Assembly: GCA_937927895.1 (NCBI GenBank)
Contig: CALGKA010000126.1
Location: 1-38,111 of the forward strand
Reading direction: 5' to 3'
Source of the DNA: an uncultured Granulosicoccaceae bacterium
GTDB taxonomy: Bacteria > Pseudomonadota > Gammaproteobacteria > Granulosicoccales > Granulosicoccaceae
Length of the DNA stretch: 38,111 nucleotides
Under the pieces are notes generated by a model, which was not told the origin of the DNA, did not search any database, and saw only the letters and a list, made by a program, of their open reading frames with translations. Position numbers and translations under genes: made by a program. Shown piece after piece: positions 8,842-17,922 of the stretch (positions within the stretch are counted from its first letter, which is position 1; every line of letters starts with the position of its first letter).

Positions 8842-9432
8842 ACACTCAGCAGTTGTTAACAACTCCACCTAAGGGGCTTAGGAAAGCTCAACGTTCAACC
8901 ACCAGCGTCTCAACCGAAACAGGGTTAGTACCTTCTGGCACCTTGGCCGATGAACAACCCACTACAGCGATTCGCTTGGAGACTGCAAAAAGAGTCGACG
9001 ATTAACTTTCATTGAGGGTGCGCTATAATTAAACTTAGGTGGTAAACATTAAGACTGCAAATCTGCCAGACGAAATATTACCTAACCACCAACTAAGCTG
9101 GCGCGATACTCTTCGCAGATTCCAACCTTGGTGCCAACACAAAGTTTAGAAAGGCCTTCCAGGTGAGGCCGATATGTTATAGCGCGTTACATAAGTATCT
9201 GCACGGTAGGTATTCGCCTACGTTGTTGTCAGTGGCTTAACCGCATTTTCGATCATATTTCCAGCAAATTTTCATAACATTCGCTTATGCTGGCAGGCAC
9301 AAACCACCTCCAACGCTATTTAATGGCAGTGCAAAATGTCAGGCTTTGTAAAGTGTACGTTTCAAAACAACCTATTTGATGCGAAAAGATATATTGTAGT
9401 GTTCCATAGTGAAGATAAGAGGGATTTTCGTC
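8842..9432. other. 591-base gap upstream of csrA
   Basis: No intact gene is seen. A TATAAT at 9024-9029 could be a -10 box for a transcript towards csrA, but a good -35 is not evident. A possible decayed small lipoprotein gene lies on the minus strand at 8888-9012. A long leader or a small RNA is possible but unsupported. Confidence 0.3.
8888..9012 (-). pseudogene. Possible decayed small lipoprotein gene
   Basis: From an ATG at 9012 the minus strand reads MKVNRRLF. After a run of five T the coding-like frame shifts by one base and continues as KRIAVVGCSSAKVPEGTNPV to a TGA at 8888. VVGC would be a lipobox. Adding one T to the run would restore about 41 residues. It is short, so chance resemblance cannot be excluded. 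Confidence 0.2.
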
Positions 9433-9639
9433 ATGCTAATACTTTCAAGAAAAAACGGTGAGACACTGACTATTGGTGATGAAGTCACCGTCACGGTTCT
9501 CGGCGTTAAAGGAAACCAGGTTAGAATCGGTATTAACGCACCGAAAAATGTGGCTGTGCATCGGGAAGAGATCTACAACCGAATTGCGGCCCAGCAGCAA
9601 GATGACATAGAAGAAACTGCGATAGCTGCTAACTGCTAA
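9433..9639 (+). CDS. csrA: Carbon storage regulator CsrA
   Basis: The ATG at 9433 gives [16 protein letters not shown], the canonical CsrA N-terminus, and is preceded by GAGGG with good spacing; the GTG at 9409 is therefore rejected. The 68-residue product keeps [18 protein letters not shown] and the VHREEIY motif with the RNA-binding Arg. CsrA dimers bind GGA hairpins in mRNA leaders and control translation and stability, including of diguanylate cyclase mRNAs in relatives. The gene is monocistronic here, and the usual alaS neighbour is not present. Confidence 0.96.
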   Translation: MLILSRKNGETLTIGDEVTVTVLGVKGNQVRIGINAPKNVAVHREEIYNRIAAQQQDDIEETAIAANC

Positions 9640-9824
9640 TCAGCACACTGAAGCCCCAAGACCTCCTTACGGACACATGTCAACTTAGGCTAATGTCGTT
9701 GTTTTGGGTTTCTGCAACACTATAGACACAACTACCAAACTCACTGATTGGGGACATTAAACCTCAAGATGCGCGGGCAATTTGGCGATAACGTCTTTAA
9801 CAGACGACACCCAGAGCCCACCCA

Positions 9825-10820
9825 ATGCTCAATATTTCATCGAGCCGTGCCCGAACAGCGCTTTTTCTGCTCGCACTCGTCTTACCGCTTTCATCATCAC
9901 TTGCCTCGACAACGCCAGAGGCAGTGAAAAAATGCCTGTATGTATCCTCATATCACCAGGGGCATTCGTGGTCTGATTCAATTGAGTACAGTATTCGAGA
10001 ATCACTCAACGGTACCTGTGAGTTGCGTGAAATTTATATGGATACCAAACGCAACAAGAATCCGGAGCAGATCTTTAGTGCCACCAATAAGATCATCAAA
10101 ACTATTGAAGACTGGCAACCCGATATTGTTATCACCTCAGACGATAACGCCGCCAAACATCTCATTGCACCGCACTATAAAGACGACAAAACACCATTCG
10201 TATTCTGCGGCGTTAACTGGACCGTTGACGAATACGGCTTCCCGTTCAGCAATGTCACAGGCATAGTTGAAGTCGCACCGGTAAAAAACATGCTTGAAGC
10301 CGCACTCGTGCTATCCAACACGGGGCGAAAGGCTTTATATATAGGTGCCAGCACACTCTCTGAACGGAAGAATTTCGCAAGAATTAAGAGCGAGGCAGCA
10401 CTGCTTAATATAGAGATCGATGCGATCCATACACCACACATAGAACATTGGAAAGCCGCACTCGAAAAATCATCTGAATACGACTTCATGGTTCTCGGCA
10501 GTAATGCCGGTATTGAAGGCTGGTCTGATTCAGAGGCCCTGATGGCGGCACTAACACGTAGCCAAAAAGTCAGTGTTACCAATCACAAGTCAATGCTGCC
10601 TTACAGCACTCTCGCCTTCACAAAGCTTGCAAGCGAACAAGGTGAGTGGGCTGCAAACGTGGCCATTAATATTCTCAACGGCATCTCCCCTGCTGATATC
10701 CCTATCGCTTCAAATAAAAAATGGGATCTATGGGTCAATGAGCTCAACCTGCAACAACTCGATATAGATCCACCACGGAACTTACTCAGAAAAGCAAAAC
10801 GCTTGCACGCAAGACTTTAG
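9825..10820 (+). CDS. Periplasmic ABC-type substrate-binding protein (PF04392-like)
   Basis: 331 residues with a signal peptide (about 1-27) followed by KKCLYVSSYHQGHSWSD. The two-lobed fold is suggested by DIVITSDDNAAKHL and PFVFCGVNWT. The rest matches the ABC substrate-binding family often encoded next to membrane sensor proteins rather than ABC transporters. No permease or ATPase gene is nearby; the next gene in the same direction is a GGDEF-EAL protein with a periplasmic domain. I infer that it presents a ligand to that sensor. Ligand unknown. Confidence 0.75.
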   Translation: MLNISSSRARTALFLLALVLPLSSSLASTTPEAVKKCLYVSSYHQGHSWSDSIEYSIRESLNGTCELREIYMDTKRNKNPEQIFSATNKIIKTIEDWQPDIVITSDDNAAKHLIAPHYKDDKTPFVFCGVNWTVDEYGFPFSNVTGIVEVAPVKNMLEAALVLSNTGRKALYIGASTLSERKNFARIKSEAALLNIEIDAIHTPHIEHWKAALEKSSEYDFMVLGSNAGIEGWSDSEALMAALTRSQKVSVTNHKSMLPYSTLAFTKLASEQGEWAANVAINILNGISPADIPIASNKKWDLWVNELNLQQLDIDPPRNLLRKAKRLHARL

Positions 10821-11084
10821 CGATTTTTAATCATATTGCGAAAAGGCTCTCAACAAAATAATTACAACAATAAGCTGTCTTTTCTCTAAAGAATAAACCC
10901 TCAAATGGCGATATAACTAGCTGATAGTCAAGACTTAACGGAATGGGTCTATCGTAAGCCGTGCCCATAACCATGCCTTACGGCTATAAAACCATTGATC
11001 TATATCCCATAAGCGATTACCCCTGTGCTCGACACTCACAGGCTTTGAATTCCACATCAGACACGGCGTTAGTTCAGGAGTCCA

Positions 11085-13820
11085 ATGACCCCTAATACAA
11101 CAAGTGGTATTTTAGATCGCAACGCGAAGATAGTCGCTGCTGCATGTGCAGTTGTGATTTTTTCTATCGCGGCTTTCACAGCGCTATGGTTTTCACTGGT
11201 TACAGAAACGCGCACCTATGAAAGAGAAACCCTACGAACAAGCCAACAGATAAACGAAAAAGTTACTCGTGCAATAGGCACGTTGCATTCAATGAGCGCG
11301 ACACATCAAGCCTCCTTCAGTGGCTATGATCACAGCCGCTTCGCTATGTTTGCCGATACCGTAGTCAACAATCAACCGGCAATCACAGCAACTGGTCGAT
11401 ATGAAATCCTTCAACACCTTGAGCTGGAAAAATTCACATCAGAGCTTCAGCAACATGGCTTACTTACTTTTAAGCCGCTGACCATTTCCGGTAGTGACAA
11501 TCTTGTTCCGCAGCAAATAAAACTACAATACAGCCCCCTGATAAGCTTCTTCCCTGAAGACCCTATAAAGGCAAAATTCATTGGGCTTGATTTTAGCGAA
11601 ATAGTAGAAACCCAAAGTGCCATTCAAAGAAGCGTTCGAAGCGCATCACCCGTGGCAGTTACCTTGCCCTCAATGTGGTTTGCAGAAGGACAAATCAATG
11701 TATTTACGCCCTCCTACTTCGGACGCTATGTTCCCGAAAACATAGAAGAGCGCCTACTGCAAACCGACGGTGGCTACTTCATTACTTTGAATTTGATCGA
11801 GATTGTCAATCAGAGCACTGAAGCCGATTTTGCACCAGGTGTTGGAATAGCCCTGCACTCCAAAAACCATGAAACTCAAGTAGTGAGCCAGGCACCAAGG
11901 CTCGAACAAGAGCGCTCACTATCCGGCCTATTCCAATCACAGAAGATTAATCACAACCTTTCTATTGGTAACGGCTCTGCAGCGATCCAGTACACATTAC
12001 CTGCAGGAGTCACAAACTCGCAAATAGTATCAGCCGTCAGTTATGGATTAGCGGCACTTTTTATATTTTCTATTTTAATGACCATCCTACTCATCCAGCG
12101 TACTTCGCGGTTAAAAATTCAAGCCAAAGAGGTAGCACTGGTTAGAGAGCGAGAGCGTGCCCTTGTGACTCTTAACTCACTACAAGATTCAGTGATCACA
12201 ACCGACTCAGATGACAAGATTGATTACCTGAACCCAGCGGCTTTACTTGCACTGAAAACAGAGAAAGGCGAACTCGTTGGTAAACCAATACAGGAGGTAA
12301 TGGCAAACCACTTTAATGACGCTGCAGATAAACCTGGTGAAGAGCCCGACAGCTCAACGATTAACAGCACAACTAAAAAATTAAACAACTCAGAAGAAAC
12401 AGTATTCAACTGCAAAACATCCGCAATCACTAACGACAATGAAAAAATCGGCTCTGTCTGGACCCTGAGAGACATCAGCAAAGAGCACGCACTGACTACC
12501 GAACTCAGCTACTTAGCCACTCATGATGCACTTACCGGCCTACCTAATCGACGCAAGTTTGAAACAATTGTCAACGGCCTGCTAAACAACAGAGAACTTA
12601 GAGCGAACGGATATCACTCCGTCTCTTATATTGATCTTGATCAATTCAAACTGGTAAATGATACTGCCGGGCATGTTGCAGGTGATGAACTACTTAAAAA
12701 GCTCGCTAAAGATTTGGTGGCTTTTGCTCCAGAGCATGTCGAAATAGCCAGACTAGGCGGCGATGAGTTTGGCGTGGTGTGCTCTCATCCGACACTTGAA
12801 TACACCGTCAATATAGCAAAGCAGTTCCATGATTTTTTCCAGTCGTATTTTTATCAGACTGACAAAAACATGTTTACTATTCGCGCAAGCATTGGCCTGA
12901 CTACCATCAAGCCACACCATCATACTATTAACGATGTACTCAGTGAGGTAGACATTGCGTGCTACAGCGCCAAGGATGCAGGTAGAAATAGCTTAAATAT
13001 TTATGATGCAGAAAATCAAGACACCAAAAATAGAGAAGGTGAAATGCTCTATTTGCCAATTCTTCAATCGGCAATAAAAAATGATCAGTTTGAGCTCTAC
13101 ACCCAACCTATCGTCGCCACCACAAATCAAGACACGTTCGATTGCCACCACTACGAATGCCTTCTGCGATTGATCGGTGAAAACGGTGAAGTCATAACAC
13201 CTTACAAATTTATTGTGGCCGCCGAACGCTATGACTTAATTAGAGACATTGACAAATGGGTGATCAAAAACGCGTTGCAGCAAATAGCCGAACTTAACAA
13301 CACGCAGCTTAAAGATACTATATTTAGCATCAATCTTTCTGGACAAAGCGCTATAGACTCCACTATGCCAGACTACATAGGCAGCATGCTAAATGAATAC
13401 AAGGTAAACACATCAAACGTTTGTTTCGAGCTGACTGAAACCGCCGTTATCAGCAACTTCAATCAAGCGCAAAAGTTAATCGCCTTTCTTCGCGACCAGG
13501 GCTGCACAATAGCGCTAGACGATTTCGGCGCTGGCGCGAGCTCTTTTGGATACCTTAAAAACCTGCAAGTTGATTACTTGAAAATTGACGGCCAATTCGT
13601 GAAAGAAATGACCTCTAACAAAGTCGATTTTGAAATGGTTCGAGCAATGACCAACGTAGGCCAGGCACTAGGCATTAAAACTATCGCTGAGTTTGTTGAG
13701 AGTGCCGATATCATGCATGCCTTAAACGATATCAATGTCGATTACGCACAGGGTTACCACATTGGCAAACCGACACCTATGTCGTCACTGCTCCACAAAG
13801 ACCTATACAAAGCGGCCTAA
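11085..13820 (+). CDS. Membrane PAS-GGDEF-EAL cyclic-di-GMP protein
   Basis: 911 residues; the ATG follows AGGAG. A membrane segment at about 16-39, a periplasmic domain of about 275 residues and a second membrane segment at about 317-338 precede a PAS domain (about 355-470). GGDEF runs about 480-645 with the active motif RLGGDEFGVV. EAL runs about 665-905 with ECLLR, SINLSGQ, ELTETAV, DDFGAGASSFG, LKIDGQF and AEFVES, so the metal- and substrate-binding residues look intact. The allosteric RxxD site before GGDEF is absent (PEHV instead). It may make and break cyclic di-GMP. It lies 264 bases after the binding-protein gene. Confidence 0.93.
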   Translation: MTPNTTSGILDRNAKIVAAACAVVIFSIAAFTALWFSLVTETRTYERETLRTSQQINEKVTRAIGTLHSMSATHQASFSGYDHSRFAMFADTVVNNQPAITATGRYEILQHLELEKFTSELQQHGLLTFKPLTISGSDNLVPQQIKLQYSPLISFFPEDPIKAKFIGLDFSEIVETQSAIQRSVRSASPVAVTLPSMWFAEGQINVFTPSYFGRYVPENIEERLLQTDGGYFITLNLIEIVNQSTEADFAPGVGIALHSKNHETQVVSQAPRLEQERSLSGLFQSQKINHNLSIGNGSAAIQYTLPAGVTNSQIVSAVSYGLAALFIFSILMTILLIQRTSRLKIQAKEVALVRERERALVTLNSLQDSVITTDSDDKIDYLNPAALLALKTEKGELVGKPIQEVMANHFNDAADKPGEEPDSSTINSTTKKLNNSEETVFNCKTSAITNDNEKIGSVWTLRDISKEHALTTELSYLATHDALTGLPNRRKFETIVNGLLNNRELRANGYHSVSYIDLDQFKLVNDTAGHVAGDELLKKLAKDLVAFAPEHVEIARLGGDEFGVVCSHPTLEYTVNIAKQFHDFFQSYFYQTDKNMFTIRASIGLTTIKPHHHTINDVLSEVDIACYSAKDAGRNSLNIYDAENQDTKNREGEMLYLPILQSAIKNDQFELYTQPIVATTNQDTFDCHHYECLLRLIGENGEVITPYKFIVAAERYDLIRDIDKWVIKNALQQIAELNNTQLKDTIFSINLSGQSAIDSTMPDYIGSMLNEYKVNTSNVCFELTETAVISNFNQAQKLIAFLRDQGCTIALDDFGAGASSFGYLKNLQVDYLKIDGQFVKEMTSNKVDFEMVRAMTNVGQALGIKTIAEFVESADIMHALNDINVDYAQGYHIGKPTPMSSLLHKDLYKAA

Positions 13821-13988
13821 CTCAAGGTCGCCGCGTTAAGTGCAAACTAGCGGACACAATTGCCGACTAAATGATTAAATAAGCGCAATATAACGTTAAA
13901 AGTTTGTTTAATGCCACAACGGCAAGCTATAACTTACTGGCATTTAGTATCATTAATGCTTACTTATTAAGTCTCTGGACAGGCCACC

Positions 13989-14798
13989 ATGCAACAGCCT
14001 CAAACATCCAAATTAAAAGTAAGAGCTCAATCGCAAGCCTCGGCACCCGCCACTTTACGTGAGCGTTTCGAAGCAGAAACGCGCCGTAACGCAAGCCGCT
14101 CCAAAGACCCACGCAATGGCGTTAGCAACAGCCAAAGGGTTTCATCTGCAACAGCGACCCCCAATGGGTTCTTAACGCTGTTAAAGGGCCTATTTATAAT
14201 CGGCGCACTTGCTGCAGCTTTATATTTTGCAGCCGCAATTCCCAATAGATTTGGTTATCTGGCACCCTATAAGGAAAAAATAGATCAAGTTATTGGCTCA
14301 ACCACCCAACCGGTGATCGCGACAACAGCAGATACCAGCGACGCAATAAAACTCGATACAGTTGAGACTCAAACCATCGCCGAGGTTTCTGAGCCCACAG
14401 TGGAAACTGCTGAAATAATACCAGAGGCCTCAGAGGTAATTGAAATAACATTAGAACCTATAGCCGAGCCCTCAGAGGCTATAGTGGCAACTTCAGAGCG
14501 CATTCAAGAACTTGCTACACCGGCGCTCACAGAGGTCGAGATATCCGCATCGCAAAAGCCCGCTATAAGCCAATCAGTAACCACTCCAGCGGTGGGTATA
14601 ACTGATGGCATGCTCTATCGCGTACAAACCTACCGAGCGCGAATGTTCTCACACCCTTCAAGTACTACTGCAACAGAAACCCCCATTGAACATAACAATG
14701 AATTAACCGTACTGGGCAGAGAAGGTGATTGGGTCCAAGTAAAAGTGAAAAATAGCGGCCTTATTGGCTTTATACATATCACCCAAATCACGGGCTAA
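13989..14798 (+). CDS. Membrane-anchored SH3b-domain protein
   Basis: 269 residues starting at an ATG with GGACAGG upstream. A basic, polar N-terminus (RERFEAETRRNASRSKD) leads to one membrane helix at about 62-86. A long linker rich in Glu, Ala, Ser, Thr and Ile follows, with loosely repeated EPxxEPSEAI-type units, then a C-terminal SH3-like domain at about 212-269 (YRVQTYRARMFSHPS...LTVLGREGDWVQVKV). The design parallels the gene at 7765, and the two flank csrA and the cyclic-di-GMP genes. A peptidoglycan or envelope role is inferred only. Confidence 0.7.
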   Translation: MQQPQTSKLKVRAQSQASAPATLRERFEAETRRNASRSKDPRNGVSNSQRVSSATATPNGFLTLLKGLFIIGALAAALYFAAAIPNRFGYLAPYKEKIDQVIGSTTQPVIATTADTSDAIKLDTVETQTIAEVSEPTVETAEIIPEASEVIEITLEPIAEPSEAIVATSERIQELATPALTEVEISASQKPAISQSVTTPAVGITDGMLYRVQTYRARMFSHPSSTTATETPIEHNNELTVLGREGDWVQVKVKNSGLIGFIHITQITG

Positions 14799-14865
14799 CA
14801 GATCACTCCGTGTACTTTCAATGCCTACTCAATAGCCGCATCACTGCCAGTGGATCTCCATCTCC

Positions 14866-15366
14866 CTAACCAAGGAGCTTTCTGTACAAAAAACTTGTCG
14901 GTCTATTATAACCTTCATGTGCGTTCTCACCACACTTCAGAAACCCAAGCCGCTCAAAGTAGCGGTGATTTTCAAGCAACTCGACACGCGTTTCAAGCTC
15001 CAGCACATTGCAATCATGCCTTAATGCTACTTGCCCGGCCTTTTGAATTAGCCTATCCCCTAACCCTAGGCCACGGTGATCTTCCCGCACAGCCACTTTA
15101 CCTACATAACACAAACCTACTTTCGGGCACACATACGCACACCCGACTAACTCTGCACCACTCAAAGCAAGTATTAGGGTTTCAGCGCGTGCTTTCTCAC
15201 GCAAGCCCTCTACGCTCAGTCGATGCATTGATGAAGGCGGATCAATACGATCGTCCATATACGCAAAGGTAGAAATCAATAATTCATGAAGCACATTAAA
15301 ATCATTAAAGACAATATCTTCTGCAAGCACAACAACCACGGACGAATTCACTGATTTTTCTTTCAT
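14866..15366 (-). CDS. GNAT-family N-acetyltransferase
   Basis: 166 residues with acetyl-CoA motif A, VAVREDHRGLGLGDRLI, and the motif B-like ending YFERLGFLKCGE. Such enzymes transfer acetyl groups to amines of small molecules or proteins; the substrate cannot be told. It is transcribed away from ubiX. Confidence 0.88.
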   Translation of the reverse strand: MKEKSVNSSVVVVLAEDIVFNDFNVLHELLISTFAYMDDRIDPPSSMHRLSVEGLREKARAETLILALSGAELVGCAYVCPKVGLCYVGKVAVREDHRGLGLGDRLIQKAGQVALRHDCNVLELETRVELLENHRYFERLGFLKCGENAHEGYNRPTSFLYRKLLG

Positions 15367-15519
15367 AGTCTATCGCTCACACCCAAGCAAGTCTGTCAGC
15401 ATGGTGCTCTATATTTCTTCAATGACAAGACTACACGCTGATCATGTAAATGTGAAAACGTTCTGGCCTGCCCGAAGGGACGCAGGTAACATCAAGATAG
15501 AATCAATAGGAGTACATGT

Positions 15520-16101
15520 GTGGCATCTACACCAGACAGACTAATTATAGGTATCAGTGGCGCCTCAGGTGCGATCTACGGTATTCGAGCATTACAGTTG
15601 TTACAATCAACCCCAATCGAATCTCACCTTGTGATCTCAAAGGCCGCGGCACTCACCATTAGCAGCGAGACTACGTTTAGCGTTGAAGAAGCCAAAGCAC
15701 TTGCTGACCACGTCTATCAAGCCGCCGATATTAGCGCTGCGATCTCGTCTGGTTCGTTTAAAACCCGCGGTATGCTGATCGCCCCCTGCTCAATTAAAAC
15801 TATGGGTGAGATAAGCAGCGGTGTCACATCGAACTTATTAAGCCGGGCTGCAGACGTGGTTTTAAAAGAACGCCGACGCTTAGTATTAATGCTTCGCGAA
15901 TCACCACTGCATGCAGGGCATTTAAAAAATGCACTGGCGGTTACCGAGATGGGAGCTGTAGTAGCGCCACCGGTTCCAGCGTTTTATGCACAGCCAGCTG
16001 ATATTGATGAGATGGTCACTCAGACTGTTGCACGGACGCTGGATCTTTTTGATGTTGATTGTGGTGGGGTTAAGCGATGGGGGGAGGACTTATTCTTGTA
16101 G
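15520..16101 (+). CDS. ubiX: Flavin prenyltransferase UbiX
   Basis: 193 residues from a GTG start with AGGAG eight bases upstream. It has the flavin-binding IIGISGASGAIYG (about 9-21), CSIKTMGEISSG and LKERRRLVLMLRESP, all typical of UbiX. UbiX prenylates FMN to make the cofactor of UbiD decarboxylase in ubiquinone synthesis; no ubiD is in the window. GC-rich repeats begin right after its stop codon. Confidence 0.95.
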   Translation: MASTPDRLIIGISGASGAIYGIRALQLLQSTPIESHLVISKAAALTISSETTFSVEEAKALADHVYQAADISAAISSGSFKTRGMLIAPCSIKTMGEISSGVTSNLLSRAADVVLKERRRLVLMLRESPLHAGHLKNALAVTEMGAVVAPPVPAFYAQPADIDEMVTQTVARTLDLFDVDCGGVKRWGEDLFL

Positions 16102-16104
16102 GCC

Positions 16105-16308
16105 TATGGGGTTGCCTTGCAGGCGGCTGATGTGCTGCTAGCCCAGTCGTTTTGACTTGTCCTGCGGACGGCTGACTTGTGTTTGCACGCCCTGCGGACG
16201 GCTTACGTTTTGGCATGGCCTGCTAGCGGCTGACGTGCGGGGCATGCCTGCGGGCGCGGCCTTATCGCTTTGACTTGTCCTGCGGACGGCTACGTGCGGG
16301 GCATGCCC
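16105..16308 (+). repeat. GC-rich tandem mini-palindromes 3' of ubiX
   Basis: About six imperfect units containing CCTGCGGACGGCT or CCTGCGGGCG, spaced irregularly, with recurring TTTTGACTTG and GGGGCATGCC strings. They are the same family as 700-830 and 31206-31320, and lie in the same orientation relative to the upstream gene. Confidence 0.65.
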
Positions 16309-16434
16309 TGCCACGCTCAGATTGGATGGTGGTAACTGAAAGTTTTTGGTGCTCGTGTCTTTTTCTATTTCGAATGTGTTGTCCGACTAATTTGCTTTTT
16401 CCGGATTATGCGTTTTTAAATTTCTATAGGGCGT

Positions 16435-16603
16435 GCTCGTTGATCTTTTAAGGAAGCCCTTAAGCGTCAGCGAGGGATTTAAAGCCCGTGAAACTTTATA
16501 ATTATCTAACTCCAATAAAAAAACACTGACACAACCAAAGCAACGCTCGTCATCTTTTAAGGAAGCCCGCCAGCGTCAGCGAGGGACTTAAAAACCGTGA
16601 AAC
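16435..16603 (+). repeat. Two direct copies of a half-element related to the 157-bp MITE-like repeat
   Basis: 16435-16494 and 16545-16603 share about 58 bases, including ATCTTTTAAGGAAGCCC and GCGTCAGCGAGGG. The first has the right-end variant CCCTTAAGCGT and the second the left-end variant CCCGCCAGCGT of the complete elements at 30674-31056 and 34234-34617. Here the two ends are in direct rather than inverted order. Confidence 0.6.
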
Positions 16604-16653
16604 ACGCATACTCTACACACTAAGAAATAGACACCAATTCAACTCACTATTAA

Positions 16654-17301
16654 CTATTCAGCAGTAAAATAAATATCACCATAAACAGCAGACGCACTTA
16701 ACTTTGAATTATCGGTGTCAGTCATAATTGCGATAGCATCTATAACTTTTATATCAACACCGAATAGCTTTTTAAAATCCTCTCTCACATTACGCTTTTC
16801 TGTCACCCATTCACCAATTGAATCGTCTGTGCCTCTTGCTGCTAGCATCATAGCGTTTTTAGGCTTAAACGCGTTGGGCCATGTAGCCTCGCGTGTTTGG
16901 CTTGCTGACCATACGTAGTTTAGGGCTTTGGTATTCCAGATTAATGCACCACCCGATTTCACTACGTATAGACGGGCTGCGTAGTCGTCACCGGCTTTAC
17001 TGGTTTCATCCAGGGCGGGTAGTCCTTTGTCTACTTTCCAACTCCAATTTACATACGGGGTTTTGGTTAGATCTATTTTTATTTTTCGACCTTTACCTGA
17101 GGCGCTGGATTCACTGGTGGCACTTAATACTTGGCGACCTTGATCGTTGATGAAGGTGTAGCTCGTCTCGCCTTCGAAGGATTTATCTTCCCACCCTTCC
17201 AGGCTGCCACTGGAGAAATTGCTTATGTCTACGCGTTGCTCGGTGGCAATTGCCGCAGCTGCTGCGCCTAAAAGAAAAGCTGTAAAAATACGTTTAAACA
17301 A
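16654..17301 (-). CDS. DUF3047-family secreted protein
   Basis: 215 residues starting with TTG at 17301 behind AAGGA. A signal peptide (about 1-20) is followed by a jelly-roll-like sequence with VNWSWKVDK, DDYAARLYVV, LNYVWS and the closing YGDIYFTAE, matching the DUF3047 family of periplasmic proteins of unknown function. It stands alone between the ubiX repeats and the next minus-strand gene. Confidence 0.8.
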   Translation of the reverse strand: MFKRIFTAFLLGAAAAAIATEQRVDISNFSSGSLEGWEDKSFEGETSYTFINDQGRQVLSATSESSASGKGRKIKIDLTKTPYVNWSWKVDKGLPALDETSKAGDDYAARLYVVKSGGALIWNTKALNYVWSASQTREATWPNAFKPKNAMMLAARGTDDSIGEWVTEKRNVREDFKKLFGVDIKVIDAIAIMTDTDNSKLSASAVYGDIYFTAE

Positions 17302-17372
17302 GGTGAATCCTTAATAATCTTTCAACTTTTATCTAGACAACTACAGTTACCTACAGTTCAACGTACAGCGTG

Positions 17373-17840
17373 CTAAATCGTTAAAATCTCGATTGGGTCT
17401 AACGCTACACGGTGGCCCAGGCCTTTAGAGTTATCTATGAAATGCATGGTGCTAATGGATAACGCAAACCAACTTATGCGATCCAAAGCGCTGGCAATCT
17501 CCGTCGGAGCATCGGCACCTGTGATAGGAAATTTTTCTGAATAAGCACTTATATGGGCGGGCACTTCAACTGCAGGTACGACCTTTACCTCGCCTTGAAT
17601 TTGAAAACCTTTTATCGCTTCCCAGTCGCAATAGTCTTCCTGGATTGATGCACTGACAACGGGATTAACCGCAATGTTTTTACAGTGCCTGGTGTGGGCC
17701 GCTGAAAGGAAAATCAGCTTGCCAGAATAAACAGCATAGAACACCGGTGCTACCCACGGAATATTTTCAACGCAGGTCGCAAGGCATATAACATTGTGTT
17801 CTAACAGATAACGTTGTGCAGTGGAGTGCAAGCTATTCAT
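17373..17840 (-). CDS. Pyridoxamine-5'-phosphate-oxidase-like flavin-binding protein
   Basis: 155 residues, with the split-barrel sequence NVICLATCVENIPWVAPVFYAVYSGKL... in which strands for FMN binding can be seen, then HCKNIAVNPVVSASI and GFQIQGEV. It resembles the UPF0306/YhbP group and related FMN-binding proteins. The substrate is unknown. Same direction as the DUF3047 gene with a 71-base gap. Confidence 0.75.
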   Translation of the reverse strand: MNSLHSTAQRYLLEHNVICLATCVENIPWVAPVFYAVYSGKLIFLSAAHTRHCKNIAVNPVVSASIQEDYCDWEAIKGFQIQGEVKVVPAVEVPAHISAYSEKFPITGADAPTEIASALDRISWFALSISTMHFIDNSKGLGHRVALDPIEILTI

Positions 17841-17922
17841 CGTCGTCTGTGCTACGGATTATTAAACTATAGCGGCGACCAATGATCGCCGTATTGTTGC
17901 CGCTCAATCAGACAAAATCTGA

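Larger units (their letters stand above)
16102..16653. other. 552-base gap filled with repeats
   Basis: Between convergent ubiX and the DUF3047 gene there is no gene. The stretch contains GC-rich tandem units (16105-16308), a box shared with two other loci (about 16310-16370), and two direct copies of a half palindromic element (16435-16494 and 16545-16603). Confidence 0.6.

Noticed and set aside
9200..9230. Hairpin GTAGG...CCTAC as part of a tRNA or small RNA
   Set aside because: Only a five-base stem and no cloverleaf around it.
14850..15272. Plus-strand open frame over the acetyltransferase
   Set aside because: It lies opposite the well-supported GNAT gene and has no ribosome binding site or family signature.
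16105..16308. CRISPR array
   Set aside because: Units are irregular in length and spacing and there are no equal-size unique spacers or cas genes.
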